This document shows positions 1 through 8,961 of a stretch of DNA of 64,000 nt, one piece after another. The stretch is taken from the NCBI GenBank assembly GCA_040779345.1, contig JBFONU010000001.1, positions 434,001 to 498,000 of the forward strand. Direction: 5' to 3'. The notes under the pieces were generated by a model. It saw only the letters and a list, made by a program, of their open reading frames with translations, was not told the DNA's origin and did no database searches. This DNA is from Thalassotalea_H sp040779345 (lineage in GTDB: Bacteria; Pseudomonadota; Gammaproteobacteria; Enterobacterales; Alteromonadaceae). The translations under genes were made by a program, and so were the position numbers. Positions within the stretch are counted from its first letter, which is position 1. The number at the start of each line of letters is the position of its first letter.

Positions 1-1
1 A

Positions 2-559
2 CTTATTATCTTAACGATTCTTATTGTAGTAAAGTTCGTATTTGTGCCTGTTTTTCAATGGCAAGATGATAAGATCCTTAATATAAAAATGCTTAATAAA
101 AAGCATGAAAAAATTGAAAATATTCTCCTAAATCAAGAAGAGGGTAATGAAAGTTACCATGCCCTTAAAGATAATGTCGCTCAAGGAGAAAGTGTGTTTT
201 TTGCTTTTCAAAAAGAATCAGACTTTAAATTATCTCAACAAAAATTAGTTGAAACGCTTTTACAAAAACACAACGTTAGAGCCTTAAATATTGGTTGGCA
301 AGTTACATCTGCTCTGCCTGAATATAATGCAATAAATTATCAATTAAGGGTACAATTTAATGGCGAGCATTTAGATGTTTTTAATTTTATTTTTTCACTC
401 GAGAGTAACCCTAAACGCATTTCAATTCATGATTTTAATTTAAATATAAATGGTCAGATAGATGACAAATTAGGCAATATTAACGGTTGGCTCATTATTA
501 ACTTTTATTCTGAAGATGCTTCAACATCAGGTATTGAACAGAAGGCTGGTGAATCTTGA
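2..559 (+). CDS. PilO/GspM-like inner-membrane assembly protein (5'-partial)
   Basis: The frame is open from the first bases of the window, so the true start lies upstream. The first visible residues form a hydrophobic segment (about residues 1-15) ending near Phe-Val-Pro-Val-Phe. A polar, coiled-coil-like stretch and a small alpha/beta domain follow. One membrane anchor, a coiled coil and a ferredoxin-like periplasmic domain is the layout of PilO/GspM/MshJ assembly-platform proteins. The next two genes look like a PilP/GspC-type protein and a secretin, which supports the call; sequence similarity alone would be weak. Its stop overlaps the TTG start of the next gene. In such machines this protein links the cytoplasmic ATPase platform to the secretin. 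It could belong to an MSHA-like pilus or a T2SS-like exporter. Confidence 0.5.
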   Translation, partial: LIILTILIVVKFVFVPVFQWQDDKILNIKMLNKKHEKIENILLNQEEGNESYHALKDNVAQGESVFFAFQKESDFKLSQQKLVETLLQKHNVRALNIGWQVTSALPEYNAINYQLRVQFNGEHLDVFNFIFSLESNPKRISIHDFNLNINGQIDDKLGNINGWLIINFYSEDASTSGIEQKAGES

Positions 560-1155
560 TAAAAAAACTTTCAAATGGCGGGTTTGCAACATTATCTGAT
601 AATAAGTCTACTTTAATTGTTGCTTGCGTAATGATTATTTGGTTACTTGTTGAAAATTTTCAAAAATTTGACTTCTCATCTAATCTAGAGAAACAAAAAC
701 AGCGAAATTATAAACTGGGGGAGTTTTATTTACCTCAGCCCTCTGAAAAAATGTCAAAGCTATTTGAACAGAGTTATTTGCAATACCAACCTAAGGTTAA
801 ACCAAAAAATAAGGTGGCTAACAAGGTTGAAAAACCTTCAGCTGAAGAAGTTGAACGATTAAGACGCCTTCGAGAAGCGAATCAAAAGGGTGTATTAACA
901 ACTGTTTTTTCAGGAAATAACAAATTAGAATTAAAAGCCGTTGTTGATAATAAAGCGAATGGCCAAAACCCTATTTCAATTTTAATATTGGTGACCAATA
1001 TTAAGGGGAATAAAAGTAGCATTAAAACTTTTACAAAAGCTGATCAGATATACGGTTTTACGATAAAAGAAATTAAAGATACTCGAGTATTGTTAGAAAG
1101 AAAATTCAATAACAAACTTCAAAAAATAACTTTAGCTATGTATAAAAACTCATGA
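556..1155 (+). CDS. PilP/GspC-like periplasmic linker protein
   Basis: A 199-residue protein with a single membrane segment (about residues 19-33), a proline/lysine-rich linker rich in charged residues (about 75-110), and a C-terminal all-beta-looking domain (about 113-199). This layout matches GspC/PilP/MshK-type proteins, whose periplasmic HR domain docks on the N-terminal domains of the secretin. The start is TTG, overlapping the upstream stop by 3 nt, which implies translational coupling. The secretin gene follows after 45 nt. The family call rests on architecture and gene order rather than on a diagnostic motif. Confidence 0.5.
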   Translation: MIKKLSNGGFATLSDNKSTLIVACVMIIWLLVENFQKFDFSSNLEKQKQRNYKLGEFYLPQPSEKMSKLFEQSYLQYQPKVKPKNKVANKVEKPSAEEVERLRRLREANQKGVLTTVFSGNNKLELKAVVDNKANGQNPISILILVTNIKGNKSSIKTFTKADQIYGFTIKEIKDTRVLLERKFNNKLQKITLAMYKNS

Positions 1156-1200
1156 TTGTACTTAGCTCTAAATCAATTACTAATACAATAGTTGTCAATA

Positions 1201-3240
1201 ATGAAAATATATAATCTTTGTAGTTTTACTTTATTACTTTTTTTATGCTCTTGTGCCACAGAACCCTCTAAAAGAGCACAGCTTGAAAAGTCATATTTAG
1301 AGTCAACACAACGCAATAAACAATTGCCAGACAGTAATGATGATATTGTTATTAATGAACGAATCAATGATAAGCAATTTAGGTTTGTTACCCCGAATAA
1401 ACTTGCATCTTCACAAGCCATAAAAGCTGAAGATGTATTAAAGCAGTTTAGCGATAAAAAAATGATCACCATCAAAGCAGATGGTTTACCTTTTAAAGAC
1501 TACCTTCATCAGGTTTTAGGGCAAGAGTTAAAAGTTAGCTATTTATTAGGTGACGATGTTAAAACGGTCGGTAAGCCTGTGACATTAAATTTAAAAGAGG
1601 CAATAACTGAAAAAAAACTATTTACCTTAACGGAAGAGTTATTAAGTCAAAGAGGTTTCGCAATACGCTATGATGATAATATATTTTATATTCATAAAGC
1701 TGAAGGTGATCAAAGTAAGGGGAATGTAGTTTACGGTTACGGTAAAAATATTAATGATGTACCACAAACCTCTTTTGATGTAATTCAAATGGTACAGTTT
1801 GAGTATGGTATGCAAGCAACGTTAGGGAATACGCTACGCCAAATGTTGGGGGTTAAAACAACCGTAGACACTACTCGCAATACCATAACAATTCAAGCCA
1901 AAAGAAAAGATGTGATTCGAGCGTTAGAGTTGATTCAGATAATGGATCAACCATCAATGAGAGATCGTCAAATTGGGTTATTCAAAACCACGTTTGTACC
2001 TACAGATCAATTAGTAAATAAATTAACTGAACTATTAAAGCAAGAAGGTATTTCTATAGGAACCGCTAAGTCAATATCTACTGCTATTTCGATAGTAGAA
2101 GTACCTCAACAAGGTGAGGTGTTTTTCTTTGCTAATAATACACAAGTGATAGAAAGGGCCGTTTTTTGGGCTGAAAAAATAGATAAACCTGTACTTACTG
2201 CAGAAAAGCAATACTTTATATACTCACCTGAATATTCACGCTCTGTGGATATGGGGGAAAGTTTACAAGCTCTTATAGGTGGTTCACAAGGTCTTTCAAA
2301 AGGGACATCTGCTGCACAACAAAATAAGAAAGGCTCTACCGCTGGTAGAGGCTTAAGTGTTGCGAACTCGAAAAATATGCGAATGGTTGTTGATGAACGT
2401 GCTAATGTACTTATTTTTCATACTTCTGGAGAAGAATACCAGCAAATATTGCCCTTAATTAAACGCTTAGACGTATTACCTAAACAAGTGATGTTAGAGG
2501 TAATGATTGCTGAAGTTACTTTAGCTGATGAATTTAAGCAAGGTGTTGAATTTGCATTAAACGATGGTAGTTATGGTTTGACTACCGAAAAAGCGTTTTT
2601 TGGTGATGGTTTTGGCGGGTTAGCCTATGCTATAAGTGGCAGTAATATTAGTGTGGGTATGGAACTATTTCAATCTAATAGCCTAGTGAATGTTCTTTCA
2701 AAACCCTCTATTGTGGTTCGTGATGGAGTTAATGCGAATATTAAAGTAGGTACTGATATTCCTATTGTTGGTGAAACCGCATCTGATCCCTTAAACCCTG
2801 GGGGGAGTAAACAAACAACAAAGATTGAATATCGTAAAACAGGTGTAGATTTAAGTGTTACCCCAACGGTTAATGCCCAAGGGGTTGTGTTAATGGAAAT
2901 AACTCAAAGTGTTAGTAATACCCCTGAGTTGGGGTCAACATCTGCGCTTAATCCATCGATATTTGAACGAAGTATTAAAACAGAAGTGGTAGCGCAAAGT
3001 GGGCAAACCATTATGTTGGGAGGGCTCATTAGTGAAAATCGCTCGAACAAAGAAACTAAAGTACCACTGCTAGGGAGCTTACCACTAATAGGTGCGCTGT
3101 TCCGCGGTAATACTGATTCAGGTGATAAGACAGAATTAGTGATATTTGTCACTCCGCGTGTGATCGAATCAGCTAAAGAATGGCAAGATATTAAGGCCAA
3201 GTTCGGCGCAGGTTTATCTCAATTAAACATTAATGAGTAA
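1201..3240 (+). CDS. Lipoprotein secretin (GspD/MshL-like outer-membrane channel)
   Basis: A 679-residue outer-membrane secretin. I chose the ATG at 1201 because it gives a proper lipoprotein signal: a hydrophobic stretch ending in Leu-Cys-Ser-Cys-Ala, with the lipidated Cys near residue 18. An in-frame TTG nine bases upstream is possible. After an N0/STN-like domain come repeated N-type (secretin_N) domains, including an inserted Gly/Ser/Ala/Lys-rich loop (about residues 355-395), then the C-terminal secretin beta-barrel domain. The late motif VPLLGSLPLIGALFRG, followed by a TELVIFVTPRVI strand, is the secretin signature. It is longer than Vibrio MshL and has the multi-N-domain size of GspD. 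It is the last gene of its operon: the next gene has its own promoter. It probably exports a surface protein or pilus, and the adjacent S-layer gene is the obvious candidate cargo. Confidence 0.85.
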   Translation: MKIYNLCSFTLLLFLCSCATEPSKRAQLEKSYLESTQRNKQLPDSNDDIVINERINDKQFRFVTPNKLASSQAIKAEDVLKQFSDKKMITIKADGLPFKDYLHQVLGQELKVSYLLGDDVKTVGKPVTLNLKEAITEKKLFTLTEELLSQRGFAIRYDDNIFYIHKAEGDQSKGNVVYGYGKNINDVPQTSFDVIQMVQFEYGMQATLGNTLRQMLGVKTTVDTTRNTITIQAKRKDVIRALELIQIMDQPSMRDRQIGLFKTTFVPTDQLVNKLTELLKQEGISIGTAKSISTAISIVEVPQQGEVFFFANNTQVIERAVFWAEKIDKPVLTAEKQYFIYSPEYSRSVDMGESLQALIGGSQGLSKGTSAAQQNKKGSTAGRGLSVANSKNMRMVVDERANVLIFHTSGEEYQQILPLIKRLDVLPKQVMLEVMIAEVTLADEFKQGVEFALNDGSYGLTTEKAFFGDGFGGLAYAISGSNISVGMELFQSNSLVNVLSKPSIVVRDGVNANIKVGTDIPIVGETASDPLNPGGSKQTTKIEYRKTGVDLSVTPTVNAQGVVLMEITQSVSNTPELGSTSALNPSIFERSIKTEVVAQSGQTIMLGGLISENRSNKETKVPLLGSLPLIGALFRGNTDSGDKTELVIFVTPRVIESAKEWQDIKAKFGAGLSQLNINE

Positions 3241-3381
3241 AAATAACATATATTGTTGTATTTAGGCAGAAATATGCTTGAATTATGTTTGAATTTTAGT
3301 TAACGTTCAGTTTGCGTTAACAAATTGCGTAAGTGTAGTGGACGAAAAATGAGCAAACGGCTGTTTGTATTCACTTTGATG

Positions 3382-3409
3382 TTGACAACAATGATACACT
3401 GCGTAAACT
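3382..3409 (+). promoter_or_regulatory. Strong sigma-70 promoter of the S-layer-like gene
   Basis: A perfect -35 hexamer TTGACA lies at 3382-3387. A 16-base spacer follows, then TAAACT at 3404-3409 (4 of 6 matches to the -10 consensus). A start near 3416 would leave a leader of about 115 nt before the ATG at 3530. A consensus -35 box in front of a probable high-abundance surface protein makes biological sense. The call is by eye. Confidence 0.55.
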
Positions 3410-3427
3410 AACTCGCGTTAGAAGTCG

Positions 3428-3466
3428 CTTAGGCGACGGCCTAAGTGTTAATACCTAAGTGTTAAT
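3428..3466 (+). promoter_or_regulatory. Structured 5' leader: hairpin plus 13-nt direct repeat
   Basis: CTTAGGC at 3428-3434 pairs with GCCTAAG at 3439-3445 around a GACG loop. An alternative 5-bp hairpin (GTCGC/GCGAC, 3424-3437) overlaps it. CCTAAGTGTTAAT then occurs twice, at 3440-3452 and 3454-3466, so the first repeat copy is partly buried in the hairpin. Long structured leaders that stabilise mRNA are common on S-layer genes. A regulator-binding role for the repeats is equally possible. Confidence 0.5.
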
Positions 3467-3529
3467 TTAACGTAAGTATAACTTTGAGATGAAGAAATCT
3501 CATGTTTCATGAAACGAAGGAAAATAAAA

Positions 3530-5275
3530 ATGTTTAAAAAAACTTTATTAGCGTTCGCAATTACTGGTGCTGTAACTGGCGCAGCTAATGCGGCTGAAAT
3601 TGTAACTGGTCATACAGATGCAGGTGTTACTTTAACAGGTACTGCTGTAAATAACTGTGATATTGCAGCCGTTCAACTAGGTGCGATTTTACAAAATTCT
3701 GGTAATTCAGAAGGTGGTAGTGATGATGTTATCACTGCTAACAACGCAACTGGTCGTGGTGATGTGGGTTCTGCAGTTATGACTGGCGCTGATGCTTGTC
3801 AAGCAACTCAAGCAGAAGCCCGTACTACAACTACAATCAAAGCTTCAATTGAAGCTGCACAAGTTGGTGCTGCTCAGTTACCTGGCGCTATTATTGCTGG
3901 TATTGGTGGTTACGAAGATGAATCAACAATTACAATTGATATTCGTAATGCAAGCGTTGATTTAACAAAAACTGTTGCACCATTCTTAGAGTACTCTGTT
4001 GGTGCCTACCTAGATAGTGCTGGAAATCCTGTTGCTGCTACAGGTACTTTAACTGTACCTGTATTAGATATTACTGAAAATCGTGTACGTTTTACTGTGC
4101 CTGTTGGACAAGATATTCCAGCATTAGCTGTTGTTTCAATTGAAGATGTATTCTTAAGCGCTACTGGTTTAACTGGTACTACTGTTGTAGATATCAAATC
4201 TAAAGCAACTAACACGGCAAGTTTAGATTACGATGTAACTGACTGGACGCCAGTATTAGAACTTAAACCACAATACTCTGCTGTTGTAACTCATGGATAC
4301 GATGCGGTTATCGATGTAACTGAACAACGTCAATCATTATTAGCTGATGCAAGCGGTCTTTACCCTTCAGCATTGGATAATGACCGTGCCGTATTTACAG
4401 TAACTCAAGAAGTTACTGCAGGTATTGGTGCTGAATTAGCCTCTACTGGTGCTGCGTTATCAATTACTAGTTTAGAAACTGGTGGTTTCGGTTGGATGGA
4501 TACAGATGGTGATGGTACTATCTCTGCTGGTGAAATTGCTGCGAACGCTGCAGTATCATCTACAGCTGTTGTTGGTGCGGATACTATCTTCCCTGGTACT
4601 TTAGATGCTACTAATACTGTATTAACATATACAACTAGTGCTGACGGAAGCCCAACTCCTACTCCTAATCAAACACTTGATTTAGTTTACCAAGTTAACT
4701 TTAACAGTGCTGCGTTACATGCTGCTGGTATGACTAACCCATTATCACCATTTATTGATGCTCAGAAATTTCAAGCTTCATTCTCTGCTTTCTCTACTGC
4801 TCCAGTAGTTAAAGAAATGATGGCTTGTGATGCTGCTACAGGTACAGTTTGTGACCTTGATGCAGGTGAGTGGGTGTTAAACGGTTCAGTATTAACAGTT
4901 CCTTATATGCCATTTGGTGATAACACGCAAATCATCTTACGTCACACTAACACTGGTGACCAAGATGGTAACATTACTATCCGTTACATGCTTGAAGCTA
5001 AAGGTGCGCGTGCTGCAGATCCAGCTTGGGTTTCAATCCCTACGCCTCTTCCTACTCCTTCTACTGGCGGTGTTTTAAACATTGCTGATGAAGTGTTAGC
5101 GGCAATTAAAGCTCATTCTGGTGTTACAACTTCTGGTAAGGTAGCGATTGAAATCACTACTGAAGCTCCAGAAGGTGATATCACTGTTTATGCTGCATAC
5201 AAAGTTCACTCTGAAACAGATCGTGGTTTTGTAGGTACATTTGGTGAGCACGGTTCTTCAGACCAAAATCACTAA
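3530..5275 (+). CDS. Slr4-like S-layer protein, secreted, with EF-hand loop
   Basis: A 581-residue secreted protein. The start is the ATG at 3530, preceded by AAGGA at good spacing; the upstream ATG at 3509 would add a useless basic leader. A signal peptide (MFKKTLLAFAITG...) ends with ANA before Ala-Glu-Ile. The mature chain is acidic, rich in Thr, Val, Ala and Gly and poor in Lys, typical of self-assembling surface-layer proteins. It resembles the Slr4 S-layer protein described in Pseudoalteromonas tunicata in leader, size and composition; this is recollection, not an alignment. A perfect calcium-binding loop (DTDGDGTISAGE) lies at residues 324-335. Four cysteines occur, as an early pair and a close pair around CDAATGTVC. 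It is monocistronic with its own promoter and terminator, directly after a secretin operon that may export it. Confidence 0.72.
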   Translation: MFKKTLLAFAITGAVTGAANAAEIVTGHTDAGVTLTGTAVNNCDIAAVQLGAILQNSGNSEGGSDDVITANNATGRGDVGSAVMTGADACQATQAEARTTTTIKASIEAAQVGAAQLPGAIIAGIGGYEDESTITIDIRNASVDLTKTVAPFLEYSVGAYLDSAGNPVAATGTLTVPVLDITENRVRFTVPVGQDIPALAVVSIEDVFLSATGLTGTTVVDIKSKATNTASLDYDVTDWTPVLELKPQYSAVVTHGYDAVIDVTEQRQSLLADASGLYPSALDNDRAVFTVTQEVTAGIGAELASTGAALSITSLETGGFGWMDTDGDGTISAGEIAANAAVSSTAVVGADTIFPGTLDATNTVLTYTTSADGSPTPTPNQTLDLVYQVNFNSAALHAAGMTNPLSPFIDAQKFQASFSAFSTAPVVKEMMACDAATGTVCDLDAGEWVLNGSVLTVPYMPFGDNTQIILRHTNTGDQDGNITIRYMLEAKGARAADPAWVSIPTPLPTPSTGGVLNIADEVLAAIKAHSGVTTSGKVAIEITTEAPEGDITVYAAYKVHSETDRGFVGTFGEHGSSDQNH

Positions 5276-5320
5276 TAATCAGTAATTACTTTTTTAAGTA
5301 ATTAGCTAGATTAAATAAAA

Positions 5321-5345
5321 AACGAGCTTCGGCTCGTTTTTTTTT
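5321..5345 (+). terminator. Rho-independent terminator of the S-layer-like gene
   Basis: AACGAGC pairs with GCTCGTT around a stable TTCG tetraloop, followed by an uninterrupted run of T. It lies 45 nt after the stop codon at 5275, with nothing coding between. Confidence 0.92.
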
Positions 5346-5514
5346 GTCCAAATTTTAAGAGTTGTTATTGTTACGAATGTTTTAAGCGTAAAATCGATGT
5401 TAACTACTTTTATCATCATATTATTAGGTAACTAGTAGGAAAGTCATTGTTACTCGCGTAATATTTATCTGCCAATAACTTACAAAAAATACTCATTATT
5501 GAGCCTATTACTCT

Positions 5515-6780
5515 ATGAAACTAGCGATATTTGTTGACCAATTTCCTTCACGCTCACAAACCTTTGTCATTAACCAAATAGTTGGTTTACTGTCACAAGG
5601 TGTAGATATTACAATTCTTTCACTTTCATCGAAGACCACTAACAGTGAAAGAGAATTGATAGCGATCCACCCAGAATTGGTTAATAGAACCATTTTTTTA
5701 CTCAATGAGCATGGCAAGTCTTCAAAAGCAAAGTTATACACGCGTGTAATGATGGTAGTGAAGGCTCTCTTTAATCAGGAGCGTCGGCAACGGGTTATGA
5801 AAGCTCTTTCCTTAAGGTTAGGTCATCATGGAAAAAGTTTACTATTAGCCAGCATTGCTAGCAGGTTTAAACATTCTTTACAGTTTGATGTAATACTTTG
5901 TCATTTTGGTTACAACGGTATTGTTGCTAATAAACTGAGCCAACTAGGAGTTATTAAGGGAAAGATTGCAACTATTTTCCATGGTTTTGATATATCAGCT
6001 AAATCAGCACTGGAAAAATATAATAATGATTATCAAAAGTTGTTTTTACAAACCGAATTAATTTTACCAATCAGTGATTTGTGGAAAAATAAATTGCTTG
6101 AATTAGGTTGTTGTGAAGAAAAAATTTGTGTTCATCGAATGGGAGTCGATTTAAATTTATTTCAATATAGAAAAAAAAATGATTACCAACTTGATATGTT
6201 AGATGGTGTAGCAAAGAATATGAAACTATTCACCGTTGCACGGTTTTCTAGAAAAAAAGGGCTTGAATATGTGATCCGCGCGTTAAAAAAACTGCCTAAA
6301 GATATTGTGTTTCATTATTATTTAGGAGGGTTTGGTGAACTAGAAGCCGAACTAAAGCAGCTAGTCGTTGAGCTGAAACTCGAAGATAAGGTAACATTTT
6401 TAGGTGCACTAGAACAACATGAGGTAACCAAGCACATGTTAGCAGCTGATGTGTTTGTTCAACCAAGCGTAACCGCTGATAATGGTGATATGGAAGGAGT
6501 TCCTGTCGCCTTAATGGAAGCTATGGCAATGGGGACACCTGTGTTATCTACTTTTCATAGTGCTATCCCTGAGTTAATAAATCATGGCGAGCATGGATTA
6601 CTTGCAAAAGAGCGTGACTATAAAGGCTTAGCTAAGAATATAGAAACACTTTATCGTGATAAGCAGCTAGTAAATGAATTAACAAAAAATGCAAGAAGCA
6701 AAATTGAAGCTATGTCTGATGTAGAAAAACTGAACCTTGAATTAATTAACAAGTTGACCAGTATTTCAGGAAAAACATGA
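5515..6780 (+). CDS. Glycosyltransferase family 4 (WcaL-like)
   Basis: A 421-residue GT-B glycosyltransferase. The N-terminal half opens with MKLAIFVDQFPSRSQTFV, the donor/acceptor fold start seen in colanic-acid-type WcaL proteins. The C-terminal GT4 domain shows VARFSRKKGLEYVIRAL (about residues 239-255) and the E-x7-E region EGVPVALMEAMAMGTPVLS (about 327-345), which binds the nucleotide-sugar donor. It should act at the cytoplasmic face of the inner membrane, adding a sugar to a lipid-linked or secreted glycan. It begins the island of sulfotransferases and a flippase; the next gene lies 134 nt downstream. Donor sugar and linkage cannot be read from sequence. Confidence 0.85.
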   Translation: MKLAIFVDQFPSRSQTFVINQIVGLLSQGVDITILSLSSKTTNSERELIAIHPELVNRTIFLLNEHGKSSKAKLYTRVMMVVKALFNQERRQRVMKALSLRLGHHGKSLLLASIASRFKHSLQFDVILCHFGYNGIVANKLSQLGVIKGKIATIFHGFDISAKSALEKYNNDYQKLFLQTELILPISDLWKNKLLELGCCEEKICVHRMGVDLNLFQYRKKNDYQLDMLDGVAKNMKLFTVARFSRKKGLEYVIRALKKLPKDIVFHYYLGGFGELEAELKQLVVELKLEDKVTFLGALEQHEVTKHMLAADVFVQPSVTADNGDMEGVPVALMEAMAMGTPVLSTFHSAIPELINHGEHGLLAKERDYKGLAKNIETLYRDKQLVNELTKNARSKIEAMSDVEKLNLELINKLTSISGKT

Positions 6781-6914
6781 TAAAAATTGCAAGATACGTA
6801 TTTTAACACCTTTAATATACGACTGGCTAAAAACCAATACTTAGTATTCTACCTAGACTCTTAATTAGAAAACACTTATTCTAGTCGCTACTGATAGCCC
6901 TTTATAAAATAATA

Positions 6915-7637
6915 ATGATTTGCCACCAAGATAAATGTCTATTTGTTCATATCCCTAAAACTGCAGGCCAAAGCATTGAAAGTATCTTTGTTAAACGCCT
7001 TGGTCTAACTTGGCAAGAACGTGAAGCACTGTTGCTTAAACCTAACTCAGAACCTAGTAAGGGACCTCCTCGGTTAGCACATTTAAAGGCAGGTGAATAT
7101 ACGAGTTGTGGTCATATTTCAACGCGCCTTTATCAGCAGTACTTTAAGTTTAGTTTCGTAAGGAACCCATGGGAAAGAATAGTATCAGAATATAATTATC
7201 GCCGCTCACATGGCGATGCTATTTATCAGCAGGACTTTAAGAGTTTTTTATTTAATTCTTTCCCTCAAGTATGTGATGATAATTACTTACTTGCTAAAGA
7301 TTATTATCGTCATGTGATCCCTCAGGTTGACTTTCTTTATGATCAAGAAGGCAACTGCTTGGTTGATTTCATTGGTCGGTTCGAAACCCTACAACAAGAT
7401 TTCGATAAGGTTTGTAAGCAACTTGCCCTTGATTTAACTACGTTACCGCATAAAAACAAAACAGCTGCCAATGGATTTTTAGCTTATTTTAAACGGAATT
7501 TTTTCTCCTTGTTCAACCAGAGACAAAAAAAACACTATAGTCACTACATTGATCTAGAAAGTAGAGAATACATCGCTGAAATTTATGCGAAAGACATTAG
7601 TGTCTTTGGCTATCACTTTGAGAAAACTAATGACTAG
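6915..7637 (+). CDS. PAPS-dependent carbohydrate sulfotransferase (Sulfotransfer_2 type)
   Basis: A 240-residue sulfotransferase. The 5'-phosphosulfate-binding loop CLFVHIPKTAGQSIESIF lies near residues 9-26. The 3'-phosphate-binding segment FSFVRNPWERIVSEYNYRR lies near 76-94. Both are hallmarks of the heparan 2-O-sulfotransferase-like family that moves sulfate from PAPS to a sugar hydroxyl. Size and motif spacing are normal for bacterial members. The stop overlaps the probable start of the flippase by 8 nt, so the two are likely translated together. The PAPS source is probably cysD-cysN-cysC at 35-40 kb. The target glycan is inferred to be the surface polysaccharide, or the S-layer glycan, made by the neighbouring genes. 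Confidence 0.87.
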   Translation: MICHQDKCLFVHIPKTAGQSIESIFVKRLGLTWQEREALLLKPNSEPSKGPPRLAHLKAGEYTSCGHISTRLYQQYFKFSFVRNPWERIVSEYNYRRSHGDAIYQQDFKSFLFNSFPQVCDDNYLLAKDYYRHVIPQVDFLYDQEGNCLVDFIGRFETLQQDFDKVCKQLALDLTTLPHKNKTAANGFLAYFKRNFFSLFNQRQKKHYSHYIDLESREYIAEIYAKDISVFGYHFEKTND

Positions 7638-8961
7638 CAATGTAGATAAAGGTAAAGCTAATTGGCTATCAAATTTTTTTTCGCGAGATATTAAAACGCT
7701 AATTTCAGCAACTATGGTTATATTGCTATTTAAAGTCATTGGGGCTGTATGTGGCTTTCTATTATCTATACTAATCACTAGGCATTTAGCTGTAGGTGAA
7801 GTAGGTACTTATTTTTTTATTCTGAGTATTGTCGCTATTATTGCAAGTTTAACTCGATGTGGTGTGGATAATGCGATAACGCGAGAAGTCGCCCGTTATG
7901 CAAAAATAAACAAATTTGACAGTATACGTTGTGTTTATTCTTGCGTAATAAAACTAATAGGTATCGTATCGGTATTAGTAGGGGGGTGTCTTTTGGTTTT
8001 TAATAAACCATTCATCACATTATTAAATATTAGTCAGAATATTAATTTTTATTATTTAATGTTTTTACCTTTTTTAACGGCTTTACTAGCGATACATATT
8101 CAGTTTTTTCAGGGATTACGTAAAACGTCTACATATGCTGTTCTAAATTTATTGGTTAGGCCCATTCAGTTAATACTATTATTACTGTTTGTATTTATTA
8201 GCAGTGTATTAACGATTCAGCTTGTTTTGTTTTCTCAAATTTTAGCGTTATCTATCACTTTGTTATTGGCTTTTTTTGGGCTCCAACATGTTATTTCGCA
8301 GAAAGATAATAGTGTAACGGAAAATGGAAACACGACGAAAGTAAAAACAGACTTGTACTCTTTATTACCTTCTATGTGGTTTGCCTCTTTATTTGTTATT
8401 GTAATGGAGCAAGCTGGACAGTTTTTGGTAGGGGTCTTGTCTTCACCTCAAGAGTCAGCTCTGTATGGAGTTGCAGTACGTATAGCAGTTATCGTTAGTT
8501 TTGTTGTTATGGCTTTTAATAATGCTATTTCACCAATATATGCTCAATTGTATGCCGAGGGTAAAATCTCTGTATTACGAAATTTATATATCAAAGAAAC
8601 TTTAATTCGCATAATGATTATTATACCTATGCTTTTCTTAGTGCTTTATTTTGCTAGAGATATTTTATTGTTTTTTGGTGAGGAGTATTTAGCGGCAGAA
8701 ACCGTACTACTTTGGCTAGTAATAGGTAAAATGATTAACACTATCGTTGGCCCAACAGGAACACTGTTAATGATGAGTGAACAGCATAGTGCTCAACGGA
8801 ATAATTTATTATTGTCTGCTGTAATTCTTATCGTTGCTTGTTTTTACCTAGTTCCTCTTTCAGGTGCTATAGGGGCTGCTCAAGCGGTCTGTTTTTCGGT
8901 GATTTTAAATAATATTTTTGGTTTGTATCAAATAACGCAATCGGTATTTAGGAAAAGTTGA
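7630..8961 (+). CDS. Wzx-type polysaccharide flippase
   Basis: An integral membrane protein with about a dozen hydrophobic segments, of the MATE/MOP-superfamily oligosaccharide flippase type. It would move undecaprenyl-linked repeat units across the inner membrane. I prefer the ATG at 7630, giving 443 residues and an 8-nt overlap with the sulfotransferase stop, over the upstream ATG at 7585. From 7630 the first transmembrane helix begins near residue 20, normal for Wzx, and polar loops alternate regularly. It converges with the asparagine-synthetase-like gene, the two 3' ends overlapping by 14 nt. A second flippase in the minus-strand operon (19.6-20.7 kb) suggests two separately exported glycans. 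Confidence 0.85.
   Translation: MTSNVDKGKANWLSNFFSRDIKTLISATMVILLFKVIGAVCGFLLSILITRHLAVGEVGTYFFILSIVAIIASLTRCGVDNAITREVARYAKINKFDSIRCVYSCVIKLIGIVSVLVGGCLLVFNKPFITLLNISQNINFYYLMFLPFLTALLAIHIQFFQGLRKTSTYAVLNLLVRPIQLILLLLFVFISSVLTIQLVLFSQILALSITLLLAFFGLQHVISQKDNSVTENGNTTKVKTDLYSLLPSMWFASLFVIVMEQAGQFLVGVLSSPQESALYGVAVRIAVIVSFVVMAFNNAISPIYAQLYAEGKISVLRNLYIKETLIRIMIIIPMLFLVLYFARDILLFFGEEYLAAETVLLWLVIGKMINTIVGPTGTLLMMSEQHSAQRNNLLLSAVILIVACFYLVPLSGAIGAAQAVCFSVILNNIFGLYQITQSVFRKS

Noticed and set aside
44..3240. Calling the first three genes mshJ, mshK and mshL outright
   Set aside because: Gene order agrees with MSHA, but the secretin is longer than MshL and no mshM/N/E follows, so generic PilO/PilP/secretin calls are safer.
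3509..3529. Upstream ATG as S-layer protein start
   Set aside because: The codons cover the AAGGA ribosome site of the ATG at 3530 and would spoil the signal peptide.
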